Notes under the pieces: model-generated
What the model saw: the letters and a program-made list of their open reading frames with translations, nothing else
Database searches by the model: none
Told to the model about the DNA's origin: nothing
Shown here: positions 7,184 through 15,878 of the stretch, piece by piece
Layout of the letters: each line of letters begins with the position of its first letter
How positions within the stretch are numbered: position 1 is the stretch's first letter
Position numbers and translations under genes: made by a program
From: JACQMJ01 sp964373495
Lineage (GTDB): Bacteria > Patescibacteriota > Minisyncoccia > Sungbacterales > SURF-37
Length of the DNA stretch: 20,867 nt
Direction: 5' to 3'
NCBI GenBank assembly: GCA_964373495.1
Contig: CAYJUW010000011.1
Span: 1 to 20,867, forward strand

Positions 7184-7855
7184 CTATACCGCGCTCCGCA
7201 CCTGTTCGAGCAGGCAGTACTCGCACCCGGCGCGCATCGGCGGCTCCGAGCCGCGGATGAACCCGACCGCCTGCTCGAAGAGCCGGAGGGCGGAGTGTCG
7301 GTCGGTGGCGACCTTGCGGGGCGTAATCTCAAACTGGATCATCCCGCCCTCGTGGGCCCGAACGGGGTGGTAAAAGACGAGGTAGCCGTGGCCCATCGTC
7401 CGGAAGCCGTTGGCCTCAAGGAGAAACGTATAAATATCGAGCTGATCCTGGTTCCACTTGTGGGCGTCGTCTTTGGGGGTGAAACCCTTGGTCTTGTAGT
7501 CGAGGGGGATGTAGCTGCCATTATGGATAACGCAATCGTCGAGCAGGCCCTTTAATCGGGCATTCAGGAATGGATCCTCGTAGGTGAGCCCTTTCCAGCG
7601 GTCGCGCCAAGCGTTGAGCAGGGTCTGATCCTCGATCAGCCGTCCCTCGATGCGGCCTTCGAGTTCGGGCGGGAGCGAACCGCGGTATTGGTCAAAGTAG
7701 CGCTTCAACACGGCGTCAACGCCGTTGGGAAGCGTGGCGCGGATACCCTCGGGCCGGCGGCGGATGTTATTGTGCTCCAACCAAAAACAGCGCGGACAGT
7801 CGCGGTACACGCCGAGGGCTGATGCCGAGAGGGATATTTTCTTCTGCTTATTCAT
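7184..7855 (-). CDS. PD-(D/E)XK nuclease family protein with Cas4-like cysteines
   Basis: A 223-aa protein with RecB/Cas4-type nuclease motifs: LSASALGVYRDCPRCFW at the N-terminus (C20, C23), KGLLDD (D106/D107), and the active-site strand PLDYKTKG (D119-x-K121). Motif QLDIYTFLLEANG gives Q138-x3-Y142. A C-terminal CEYC pair (C201, C204) follows. Four cysteines split between the two ends suggest an iron-sulfur cluster, as in Cas4 and AddB-type nucleases, though Cas4 itself uses one plus three. No cas genes or repeats are nearby, so a DNA repair or replication role is more likely than CRISPR. The start at 7855 (MNKQKK) is chosen because the 25 codons before it cross the terminator hairpin; AGAGAG directly precedes it. 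Spacing to the next gene downstream is 97 nt. Confidence 0.85.
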   Translation of the reverse strand: MNKQKKISLSASALGVYRDCPRCFWLEHNNIRRRPEGIRATLPNGVDAVLKRYFDQYRGSLPPELEGRIEGRLIEDQTLLNAWRDRWKGLTYEDPFLNARLKGLLDDCVIHNGSYIPLDYKTKGFTPKDDAHKWNQDQLDIYTFLLEANGFRTMGHGYLVFYHPVRAHEGGMIQFEITPRKVATDRHSALRLFEQAVGFIRGSEPPMRAGCEYCLLEQVRSAV

Positions 7856-7892
7856 CTCTCTACTATTGTCCGGGTTTGCGGCGCAAAGGAAA

Positions 7893-7919
7893 CGGGCGGC
7901 GCGCTTCGCGCGCCGCCCG
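7893..7919 (-). terminator. Rho-independent terminator after the 68-aa gene
   Basis: 12-bp GC-rich arms (7893-7904 / 7908-7919) around a 3-nt loop are followed on the minus strand by TTTCCTTT. It lies 25 nt after the stop codon of the 68-aa gene and so separates that gene from the nuclease gene. Confidence 0.8.
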
Positions 7920-7944
7920 CGGAGATCCACGAACCCAGAACGGC

Positions 7945-8151
7945 TCAGGCGACCTCGGCGATGAGCCAGTTCTGGTCTGACCGAAGTTCGAGTATCTCCC
8001 AGCCCGCTTCCCTGATGATCTCGCCGGCTTCGCGGAAATCATCACTGGTCGGCGGATGGCCGATCGGAGCGGCAAGGGGGGAATCCCGCTTCCCAACTCC
8101 GAGCTCATCGAGCTGGGTCTGGAGATCATGACGCCAATCCTCTATGTCCAT
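7945..8151 (-). CDS. Small 68-aa protein of unknown function
   Basis: MDIEDWRHDLQTQLDELGVG starts at the ATG at 8151, preceded by a full AGGAGG only three bases away. An amphipathic N-terminal helix is followed by a Pro-rich turn (APIGHPPTSDD). A second helix (FREAGEIIREAG) then leads into a short strand (WEILELRSDQNWLIAEV). I do not recognise a family. The reading frame is open upstream to 8244, but that extension overlaps a promoter, so the short form is preferred. It has its own promoter (8204-8232) and terminator (7893-7919), which makes it a self-contained transcription unit right behind dinB. Confidence 0.75.
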   Translation of the reverse strand: MDIEDWRHDLQTQLDELGVGKRDSPLAAPIGHPPTSDDFREAGEIIREAGWEILELRSDQNWLIAEVA

Positions 8152-8203
8152 ACGCCTCCTCCCGGCTATATGCATTGATTTGTAGCATCGTACGGCTGCG
8201 CCC

Positions 8204-8232
8204 ATCGTACACGGAAAAATAAAAACGGTCAA
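8204..8232 (-). promoter_or_regulatory. Strong sigma-70-type promoter for the 68-aa gene
   Basis: On the minus strand TTGACC (8227-8232) and TACGAT (8204-8209) are separated by exactly 17 nt of T-rich spacer. Transcription would start near 8197, about 46 nt before the ATG at 8151. A second copy of GTACGATG follows the -10 box about 17 nt downstream, forming a direct repeat that could be an operator. Confidence 0.65.
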
Positions 8233-8240
8233 CCGCACAC

Positions 8241-9380
8241 TCACCGCCCGAGCTTCTCCATGCGCACGCCAATCAGGCGGATTTTCTTCCGCCGGGGGTT
8301 CCCGCGCTGGTCGAGAAACGGCAGGATGAGCCGGAGCGCCTCGCCGTTCAGCGCTTCGAGCGTAGCTCGGGGCTTTGGGGAAGTATGCGAACGCGTCAGG
8401 GTGGTGAAATCAGCGAAGCGAACGGTAATGACGACCGTACGAAACGACGTGAAGTCATCAGCTTGGAACCGCTGGAATACTGCACCGGCGAGCTCGCGCA
8501 GCCGCTCGAGGATAAAAGCTGACTGTAGGGTGTCCGACTCAAACGTTTCCTGCTCGCCGATGGATTTCGGCTCCCAGTCGTCCGAAACCGGATCATCGGA
8601 AATGCCGCGCGCCTTTTGATGCAAATCCTCGCCCCATTTGCCGAGCCACTCCACGAGCCGGGCGCGTTCAACCTGCCGGAGCACGGCGATGGTGCGGATG
8701 CCCTTTTGGTGGAGCAGCGCCTCACCCTTTGGCCCAATACCGGGGATGGCGCGGATAGGAAGCGGATCCAAAAATTCCTGCACCTGCTCCGGCTGCACGA
8801 CCGTCAGCCCGTCCGGCTTTCTAAAATCCGAGGCAATTTTGGCCACAAGCTTATTCGGCCCCATGCCAACAGAGCACGACAGCCCCTCTTTTTGAAAAAT
8901 TTCCCCCTTGAGCGCCTTTGCTCGCTCCTCCGCTTCCCGCCACGGATCAGTTTGTGATTTGGAATTTGAGTTTTGAAATTTGTTTGGAATTTTGATTTTG
9001 GAATTTGGAATTTTTAGCTCAACATACGCTTCATCAATACTGGCCTGCTCAAATGCGGCAACGCCTTCGGTATTCGCGACTATCACCATAATCCGCTCCG
9101 AGACCTCGCGATACAACGCGTGATTGCCCTGCAAGAACACGGCTGCCGGCTCTCCTCTGCTCCGCGCATCCTCGGCCAAGCGCCACGCAGTCGAAATCGG
9201 CATGGCCGATCTGATGCCGTACTTCCGCGCCGCGTAGTTGGCCGTGGACACAACCCCTCTCCCCCTTCCACCCTTGGGATCAGCGCCAACGACAATGGGC
9301 TTCCCGGCAAACTGCGGATTATACCGCTCCTCCACCGCGGCAAAAAAAGCATCCATGTCGATATGCAAAACAATTCTCAT
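8241..9380 (-). CDS. dinB: DNA polymerase IV (Y-family translesion polymerase)
   Basis: A 379-aa error-prone polymerase for copying past damaged bases. Catalytic metal ligands are D8 in HIDMDAFFAAVE and D116-E117 in QASIDEAYVEL; the steric-gate aromatic is in the FF pair at 12-13. Palm and thumb marks are SCSVGMGPNKLVAKIASDFRK, the IPGIGPKGEALLHQKGI helix-hairpin-helix, and a little-finger domain from about 265. An A-rich insertion coding KIPNSKIKIPNKFQNSNSKS (from residue 123) sits directly after the catalytic strand, replacing the usual short loop. It is in frame with no stop, so the gene looks intact, but the effect on activity is unknown. The start at 9380 gives the standard family N-terminus; AGGAGG is only one base before the ATG, unusually close. 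The 68-aa gene follows 89 nt downstream. Confidence 0.95.
   Translation of the reverse strand: MRIVLHIDMDAFFAAVEERYNPQFAGKPIVVGADPKGGRGRGVVSTANYAARKYGIRSAMPISTAWRLAEDARSRGEPAAVFLQGNHALYREVSERIMVIVANTEGVAAFEQASIDEAYVELKIPNSKIKIPNKFQNSNSKSQTDPWREAEERAKALKGEIFQKEGLSCSVGMGPNKLVAKIASDFRKPDGLTVVQPEQVQEFLDPLPIRAIPGIGPKGEALLHQKGIRTIAVLRQVERARLVEWLGKWGEDLHQKARGISDDPVSDDWEPKSIGEQETFESDTLQSAFILERLRELAGAVFQRFQADDFTSFRTVVITVRFADFTTLTRSHTSPKPRATLEALNGEALRLILPFLDQRGNPRRKKIRLIGVRMEKLGR
8946..9014. repeat. A-rich heptamer-type repeat inserted in frame in dinB
   Basis: On the coding strand this 69-nt stretch is a run of degenerate AAAATTCC/CAAAATC units, encoding a Lys/Asn/Ser/Ile/Pro-rich stretch (residues 123-145 of DinB). 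Composition is far more A-rich than the surrounding GC-rich gene. It matches the repeat text at 1467-1573 and within secA. Confidence 0.85.
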
Positions 9381-9464
9381 GCCTCCTGGTGTACCAATTT
9401 GAACTATCCGTATCCACTGAAAACCCTTGACGCATAGGATCGCCTACATCGCTTGGCCGGCAGC

Positions 9465-9502
9465 CGTCGCAATAACAACCCGATCGGGTTGTTATTGCGA
9501 CG
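9465..9502. terminator. 38-nt perfect palindrome, probable bidirectional terminator
   Basis: A 19+19 perfect inverted repeat centred on CCCGATCGGG with TTGTTATTGCGACG on its right flank. It lies 51 nt beyond the Nudix stop codon and 84 nt upstream of dinB, where a boundary between two transcription units is expected. There is no long T-tract, only TTGTTATT within the stem, so an operator or repeat role is also possible. Confidence 0.55.
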
Positions 9503-9553
9503 CATGGCTATTCGTCCCCGTGAACCCCGGGGGGCCAATGATCCGCGCACTGG

Positions 9554-10027
9554 CTACGAGGGGTGCGTGCGGAGCTTGGCGATGTGATCGAGGACGCGGT
9601 CGAACCCCGGCAGGAGATTGAACGTTTTTGCCTTCTCAACGCCGACCCACCGATAGTTCTGTGCCTCCCAATCGAGTTTGACCCTGTCTGTTTTCACCTC
9701 AACTACGACCGGGTGTACGATCCACGTCTTCCGGTATTTCAGCGCCTCTTGGTGGAAAATTGCTCCCAATTGAATCCTCCTGATGTCTTTTGAGCTGATC
9801 CCCAGCTCCTCCTTTAATTCATCTTTAACTTTCTGCTCCAAGCTCCGCTTATCATCGAGAAATCCGGAAATCCCGTTCCAGTAGCCGGGGTAGAAATTCA
9901 AATCCTTACTCCGCTGCACGATCAGAATCTTGCCTCGGTATCTCACCACGCAGTTGATCACCGGCGCAAAGCGCGCGCTGGTGTAGTCAATTTGTCCGGG
10001 CTTTGGCTTGAACACCCGCCTGGTCAT
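9554..10027 (-). CDS. Nudix hydrolase
   Basis: A 157-aa protein with the Nudix fold, a family that hydrolyses nucleoside diphosphates linked to other groups. The Nudix box runs from G55 to I77: G-x5-x-x7-x-ELKEELGI, keeping the metal-binding E70, E73 and E74. The first Glu of the consensus (G-x5-E) is Arg and the Arg of REUxEE is Asp, so the box is degenerate. N-terminal strands INCVVRYRGKILIVQRSKDL and the YPGYWNGISGF entry to the box are typical of MutT/NADH-pyrophosphatase-like members. Substrate cannot be told. It is the last gene of the secA cluster, 5 nt after the 109-aa gene. The ATG at 10027 has no clear ribosome binding site, consistent with coupling to the gene before it. Confidence 0.88.
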   Translation of the reverse strand: MTRRVFKPKPGQIDYTSARFAPVINCVVRYRGKILIVQRSKDLNFYPGYWNGISGFLDDKRSLEQKVKDELKEELGISSKDIRRIQLGAIFHQEALKYRKTWIVHPVVVEVKTDRVKLDWEAQNYRWVGVEKAKTFNLLPGFDRVLDHIAKLRTHPS

Positions 10028-10032
10028 ATTGC

Positions 10033-10362
10033 TCAGAGATGGCGCCGGGCAACGAGCGCGAATCGCATAAGATAGCCGTCAAGGTATTCCAGCGTCGTAC
10101 GGTATGCCGTCCCGCCGGTCGCGGCGTCGCAGAGAAATTCGCGCAGTCGCGCGATCTCTTTCAGCCGATGTCGGTGGCGCGGGTCGCGGAGCGTCAAATC
10201 AAGCAGTTCGAGCGCCCTCCGGAATGCGGCCTGAAAATCTCCCCCGTTCCTTCCCTCGGCCGCACGGGCACGGTGAACTTCGCCGCCGACGTTCCCCAGC
10301 TGTTCGGCAAGCGTGAGTCGGAGCCATCTGCCTGCCGCGAGGTCCTGGTGTTGCACGGTCAT
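10033..10362 (-). CDS. Conserved all-helical 109-aa protein, partner of DUF5674
   Basis: MTVQHQDLAAGRWLRLTLAE begins at the ATG at 10362, two bases after the DUF5674 stop; a TTG at 10368 would overlap that stop. The protein is helical, with WLRLTLAEQLGNVGGEVHRA, then FQAAFRRALELLDLTL, DPRHRHRLKEIARLREFLCD and a C-terminal FALVARRHL. I recognise this pattern (SLAEQ-x2-N-[IV]-G-x-E-[IV], A-x-ERALELLDLT) as a conserved uncharacterised family, commonly in small operons. The tight coupling to DUF5674 suggests the two products act together. RHRH and ARRH stretches are loosely reminiscent of HEPN-type RNase motifs, but that is weak. Function unknown. Confidence 0.82.
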   Translation of the reverse strand: MTVQHQDLAAGRWLRLTLAEQLGNVGGEVHRARAAEGRNGGDFQAAFRRALELLDLTLRDPRHRHRLKEIARLREFLCDAATGGTAYRTTLEYLDGYLMRFALVARRHL

Positions 10363-10364
10363 AC

Positions 10365-10709
10365 TCAACTTACGAGCTTTGCCGCCACCGCTCGAATCCG
10401 CTCCCTAATCGCCGGATCTTCAATGCTCCGGGAAAGATTCCCCCGCGACGGCCGCACGTTGATCAGGGAATCAAACTCAATCCAGTCATCCCCCTCCTTC
10501 GCCGGGTAGAGATTGATGCCCCACAGGTGTTCCTGCTTTGACCCTTGCTCGAGCAGTACCGCTTCCCCGTCGGCATGCAGTTCGCCGCCGACAGCCATGA
10601 CTTCCCGCTCGGTGTCCACCACCGCCTTCACCAAATTCCCGAACTGTTGTTCGGCTATGGCGGCAAGCTCCCGCTTCGCCATGGGTTTCCCGAGGATCAC
10701 GATCTCCAT
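10365..10709 (-). CDS. DUF5674 family protein
   Basis: A 114-aa protein that fits DUF5674 closely from memory: MVKAVVD-like LVKAVVDTER, then MAVGGELHADGEAVLLEQGS, KQEHLWGINLYP and FDSLINVRPSRGNLSRSIED. The conserved GELHAD, GSKQ-x-LWGINLYP and INVRPSRGN blocks are all intact, and length is normal. It begins 22 nt after secA, with GGAG just two bases before the ATG, and its stop is overlapped or abutted by the next gene. Function of DUF5674 is unknown to me; the highly conserved His, Asp, Trp, Arg and Asn suggest an enzyme or nucleic-acid-binding role, which is inference. Confidence 0.88.
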   Translation of the reverse strand: MEIVILGKPMAKRELAAIAEQQFGNLVKAVVDTEREVMAVGGELHADGEAVLLEQGSKQEHLWGINLYPAKEGDDWIEFDSLINVRPSRGNLSRSIEDPAIRERIRAVAAKLVS

Positions 10710-10731
10710 GTCTCCATAATCCTAGCGCATC

Positions 10732-13434
<2,703 letters not shown>

Positions 13435-13484
13435 TGATCACGGAATAACCACATTAATGTAGCGCAAAAACCGCATAAAAGAAA

Positions 13485-13506
13485 GCCGCACGGAACGCCG
13501 TGCGGC
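13485..13506 (-). terminator. Rho-independent terminator of the spermidine synthase gene
   Basis: 9-bp arms (GCCGCACGG and complement) around a 4-nt loop are followed on the minus strand by TTTCTTTTATG. It begins 14 nt after the stop codon at 13520. The secA promoter must lie between this hairpin and 13434; the candidate boxes there (for example TACATT) are weak. Confidence 0.85.
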
Positions 13507-13519
13507 AGCACATCAACAG

Positions 13520-14440
13520 CTAGACGAGCCGCTCTCCAAGCGCTCTCGGCATGTCGAAGAGCAGGGATGAAGAATAGTGAGCTGCGTTCGGTCCGGCATA
13601 GACCTTCGCGATCTCATCCGGAGATCTCATCGCCCGCTGCGGCGACCAAGCCCAGTCATGATTGGAGGCGACGATGAAGGACTCCCAGTACCCGAAGAAC
13701 TCAATGAAAATGCGGTACGAATATACATGGGAGAAGACCTTCGTCAGTATCTCCCGGAGGCGCCGGTGTCCGCTATGCCGCAGGAAGGAGAGCTCTTGCG
13801 CCTGCATGGCGAAAACCCCATCCTCCGGCAGACATTGCGCGAAAAGGCGGAGCCCCTCCTCGGTGTAGAGCCGATCCGCCGTGGATGCGGCGAACGGGGT
13901 GTACTCCGTATCTTCGGGATCGGTCAGGTCAGAAATGAGCACATCGACCTGCTCACCCCGCGCGATCATCTCGCGCATGACCGTGAAGACGTCCCGCGTG
14001 ATAATCTCGAGGCGCGGGTCCTTCTGGCAGCCGTCCCAGAAAGAAGGAATGAGCTCCTGCGTCTTCTCGATGACGGTGCGCGAGGGGTCAACCAGACGGA
14101 CATGTTCCGTGCCACGGAACTGCAATGCCTCGCGCGGCGCGGCGCCATCGCCGCCTCCCGCGAACAACCACCGGCGGCGGGAATCGGCCATGAGCGCTGC
14201 CGGGAAGATGAGCGCGGTCGTGTAGGTCGGCTCAATCGCCTCGGCCAGTTGACACATGCCGTCGATGACGAGCCCGCGGCCGAATTCCTCGAACTCGCCG
14301 ATCTGGACAAGCTGCCTCATGCCGCCGAGTTCCGGAAATGTTTCTCCGCCTTCAAAGAGCCACGGCCCTTTCATCTTGTGGATGATCCCTCGCCCCGGAC
14401 CTGCTTTCTCAACGTGCATATGCGGCCAATCATCGAACAT
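13520..14440 (-). CDS. Spermidine synthase-like aminopropyltransferase
   Basis: A 306-aa SpeE-family protein, expected to move an aminopropyl group from decarboxylated AdoMet to a diamine. Family marks: the FGRGLVIDGMCQLAE strand-turn (about 53-67), the nucleotide-binding GGGDGAAPRE (95-104), VRLVDPSRTVIEK, where the usual Asp-Pro pair is kept, and DLTDPEDTEY (171-180), equivalent to the catalytic D-x-TDP of SpeE. A late FGYWESFIVAS matches the G-x-W-x-F-x-x-AS end motif. The start at 14440 is fixed by AAAGGAGG six bases upstream; the open frame begins 11 codons earlier. Two SpeD-family genes lie about 1.4-2.2 kb upstream, supporting a polyamine role over a plain methyltransferase. Which diamine it uses cannot be told. 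Confidence 0.85.
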   Translation of the reverse strand: MFDDWPHMHVEKAGPGRGIIHKMKGPWLFEGGETFPELGGMRQLVQIGEFEEFGRGLVIDGMCQLAEAIEPTYTTALIFPAALMADSRRRWLFAGGGDGAAPREALQFRGTEHVRLVDPSRTVIEKTQELIPSFWDGCQKDPRLEIITRDVFTVMREMIARGEQVDVLISDLTDPEDTEYTPFAASTADRLYTEEGLRLFAQCLPEDGVFAMQAQELSFLRHSGHRRLREILTKVFSHVYSYRIFIEFFGYWESFIVASNHDWAWSPQRAMRSPDEIAKVYAGPNAAHYSSSLLFDMPRALGERLV

Positions 14441-14633
14441 CGCCTGCCTCCTTTCGTCTCTCCTGATCGCCAAAGAAACAAAACATGGAAGGCACCATCT
14501 TCCGCATCCGTAGCATGCCGCTGGTAGTTCGACAACCCCCCTATCCTCTTCAACTTCGAAACTTCCGCTCCCCTATCCACTTCTCTTCTCTTTCCTCATG
14601 GTTTCCATCCATGGTCCCACCACGCCAATCTCA
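14441..14633 (-). other. Long purine-rich leader region upstream of the spermidine synthase gene
   Basis: No convincing gene is seen in the gap between the PaaX-like and speE-like genes. Its first part carries repeat element A; the remaining 193 nt form the 5' leader of the speE-like gene. On the minus strand it is strongly purine-rich (runs such as GAGGAAAGAGAAGAGAAGTG) and ends with the AAAGGAGG ribosome binding site. I see no recognisable riboswitch or strong promoter. Confidence 0.4.
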
Positions 14634-14763
14634 CGCATCCGCCGGCGATCGCCGGCAAATGCGTGAACCACGTTACAACCCGGCCTAAAAGCCGGCATCT
14701 TCTGAACGAACGAGATTCCGCCTTCCTCCCTACCCCGAAGGGAGGAACGTCTGGGTTGTAACG
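14634..14763. repeat. Hairpin repeat element, copy A (downstream of PaaX-like gene)
   Basis: The element starts with a 30-nt near-palindrome (CGCAT / ATGCG arms around the perfect core GCCGGCGATCGCCGGC). It continues with the arm CGTTACAACCCGG (14671-14683) and ends with CTGGGTTGTAACG (14751-14763), its complement with one mismatch. The interior has a smaller TTCCTCCCT / AGGGAGGAA hairpin. Positions 14634-14685 are identical to 15434-15485 in copy B, exactly 800 bp away in the same orientation. Copy A ends 13 nt after the stop codon of the PaaX-like gene. Confidence 0.88.
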
Positions 14764-14776
14764 GGGTGAGACCACG

Positions 14777-15400
14777 CTACGCCAAATGTTCACCGGCGGC
14801 TTTCGCCAGGAGCAACCCAAAGTGCTTGCGCACCCTCACCTCGCTTTCCCCGAGGCCTCCACACGTGACGTATTCCACATAGCGATCTACAGCGCAAAAA
14901 TTGGCAATGAAATCGACCTCATCGCGGCACTCATACGGGTAGACAAAGACGCTCTTTTGCAGTTGACAACAGCCCAGTGCGACCAGCTTCTCCCGCAGGA
15001 CCTCGCGCCCGCGTTTACGCTTCTCGGGTATATCGAACATGATCAACCGCCATGCGCCATCCCATGCCGGAGCGCGTGGCAGGGCAAGTTCCTCGAATGA
15101 AAATTTCCGCACCTCTTCGATCCCGCGCTTCGTAATCACCAGCACGGTTTCTTTCCCCCGCTCCTCGTACCGCACCAACCGGCGATTCGCCAGTCGTCGG
15201 ATCGCCTCCTGGATTCTCTGGCGTTCCCTCGCCCAAGCCCGGCGCTGGCGATCCTCGGCGTATTCCAATACTCCTTGCGCCATGACGGCCAGGCCGGGGA
15301 AGGCCGCAAACGCGGTCACGGCCACACCCGTTGCCGCCGCCGCGCCAAGCACTTTCAGGATCATGTATGTTTTGGAATCCCCGCGCAATCTTGACCTCAT
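14777..15400 (-). CDS. PaaX/Cas2-like transcriptional regulator with an N-terminal membrane segment
   Basis: A 207-aa protein. Residues about 13-42 are hydrophobic and Ala-rich (a membrane helix or hairpin). Residues 56-100 look like a winged helix (RIQEAIRRLANRRLVRYEER, then VLVITKRGIEEV). Residues 115-180 match the Cas2-like ferredoxin fold of PaaX: WRLIMFDIPEKRKRGREVLR, then LGCCQLQKSVFVYPYEC and a DFIANF helix. This domain order is what I know from CPR PaaX-like proteins, often misannotated as CRISPR Cas2. No CRISPR array or other cas gene is present. The start at 15400 has GGAGGG six bases upstream. It is flanked on both sides by copies of the same repeat element, so it may behave as a cassette. 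Target genes are unknown; the neighbouring polyamine genes are only a guess. Confidence 0.85.
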   Translation of the reverse strand: MRSRLRGDSKTYMILKVLGAAAATGVAVTAFAAFPGLAVMAQGVLEYAEDRQRRAWARERQRIQEAIRRLANRRLVRYEERGKETVLVITKRGIEEVRKFSFEELALPRAPAWDGAWRLIMFDIPEKRKRGREVLREKLVALGCCQLQKSVFVYPYECRDEVDFIANFCAVDRYVEYVTCGGLGESEVRVRKHFGLLLAKAAGEHLA

Positions 15401-15433
15401 ACCTCACCCTCCTCAGTGCCGAGCGCTATATGC

Positions 15434-15629
15434 CGCATCCGCCGGCGATCGCCGGCAAATGCGTGAACCACGTTACAACCCGGCCCTCGCCCCGTTAGAG
15501 ATTTTCTCTAACGGGGTAAAGCCGGGGCTTCCTATAAGTAAGCTCTTGGACTCTGCTTTCTCTCCACCCATCATCCCGTTAGAAACGGAGTTTCTAACGG
15601 GATGGAGGTGGGACGTCCGGGTTGTAACG
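15434..15629. repeat. Hairpin repeat element, copy B (upstream of PaaX-like gene)
   Basis: Same opening 52 bp as copy A, then arm CGTTACAACCCGG (15471-15483) and the perfect complementary arm CCGGGTTGTAACG (15617-15629). The interior is longer and holds two strong hairpins: 15490-15516 (12-bp arms CCCCGTTAGAGA, loop TTT) and 15573-15603 (14-bp arms ATCCCGTTAGAAAC, loop GGA). The hairpins share the core CCCGTTAGA with a structure at 18762-18825. It lies just upstream of the PaaX-like gene's ribosome binding site. Confidence 0.88.
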
Positions 15630-15670
15630 GGATGAATGGAATTCTCCCTTGCGCTCGCCTCTCGACCTCC

Positions 15671-15875
15671 ATGCCCGGTAGTGAAACTTCGAACGGAGCG
15701 GCGGGGAAACAAATGATGATGCAGAAAGATTGAGGTTTTTGTTGAGAGGAAGCTCTTACCGAGATCTGGCGCCGCTCAACGACAACCCTCAATCCGGGCA
15801 GTCTACCCTGATACATAGCTCAACCTGTACCGACAATAGTTCATTATATTTGTTCGAAGTTTCACTACCGGGCAT
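15671..15875. mobile_element. 205-bp MITE-like element with perfect 24-bp terminal inverted repeats
   Basis: The arms 15671-15694 (starting ATGCCCGGTAGTGAAACTTC) and 15852-15875 are exact inverted copies over 24 bp. Inside, GATTGAGG...GTTGAG (15728-15746) pairs imperfectly with CTCAAC...CCTCAATC (15775-15794), so the whole element folds back on itself. It has no transposase and no convincing coding frame. It sits 3 nt past the speD stop codon. A non-autonomous transposon remnant or a structured RNA are the two main readings; I saw no clear target-site duplication. Confidence 0.75.
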
Positions 15876-15878
15876 ACG

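Noticed and set aside
7184..7855. True Cas4
   Set aside because: No cas neighbours or array, and the cysteines are arranged two plus two rather than one plus three.
13520..14440. Generic SAM-dependent methyltransferase
   Set aside because: The GGGDG-x3-RE and D-x-TDP motifs and the end motif fit the spermidine synthase family better, and two SpeD-family genes are close by.
14777..15400. CRISPR Cas2 and a CRISPR locus
   Set aside because: The Cas2-like fold is preceded by a winged helix and a hydrophobic segment as in PaaX-type regulators, and no repeat-spacer array or cas1 is present. The flanking repeats are hairpin elements, not CRISPR repeats.
15571..15816. 81-aa minus-strand open frame within the repeat-rich stretch
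   Set aside because: It crosses the end of element B and part of the 205-bp inverted-repeat element; such frames come from repeat text and no ribosome binding site precedes it.
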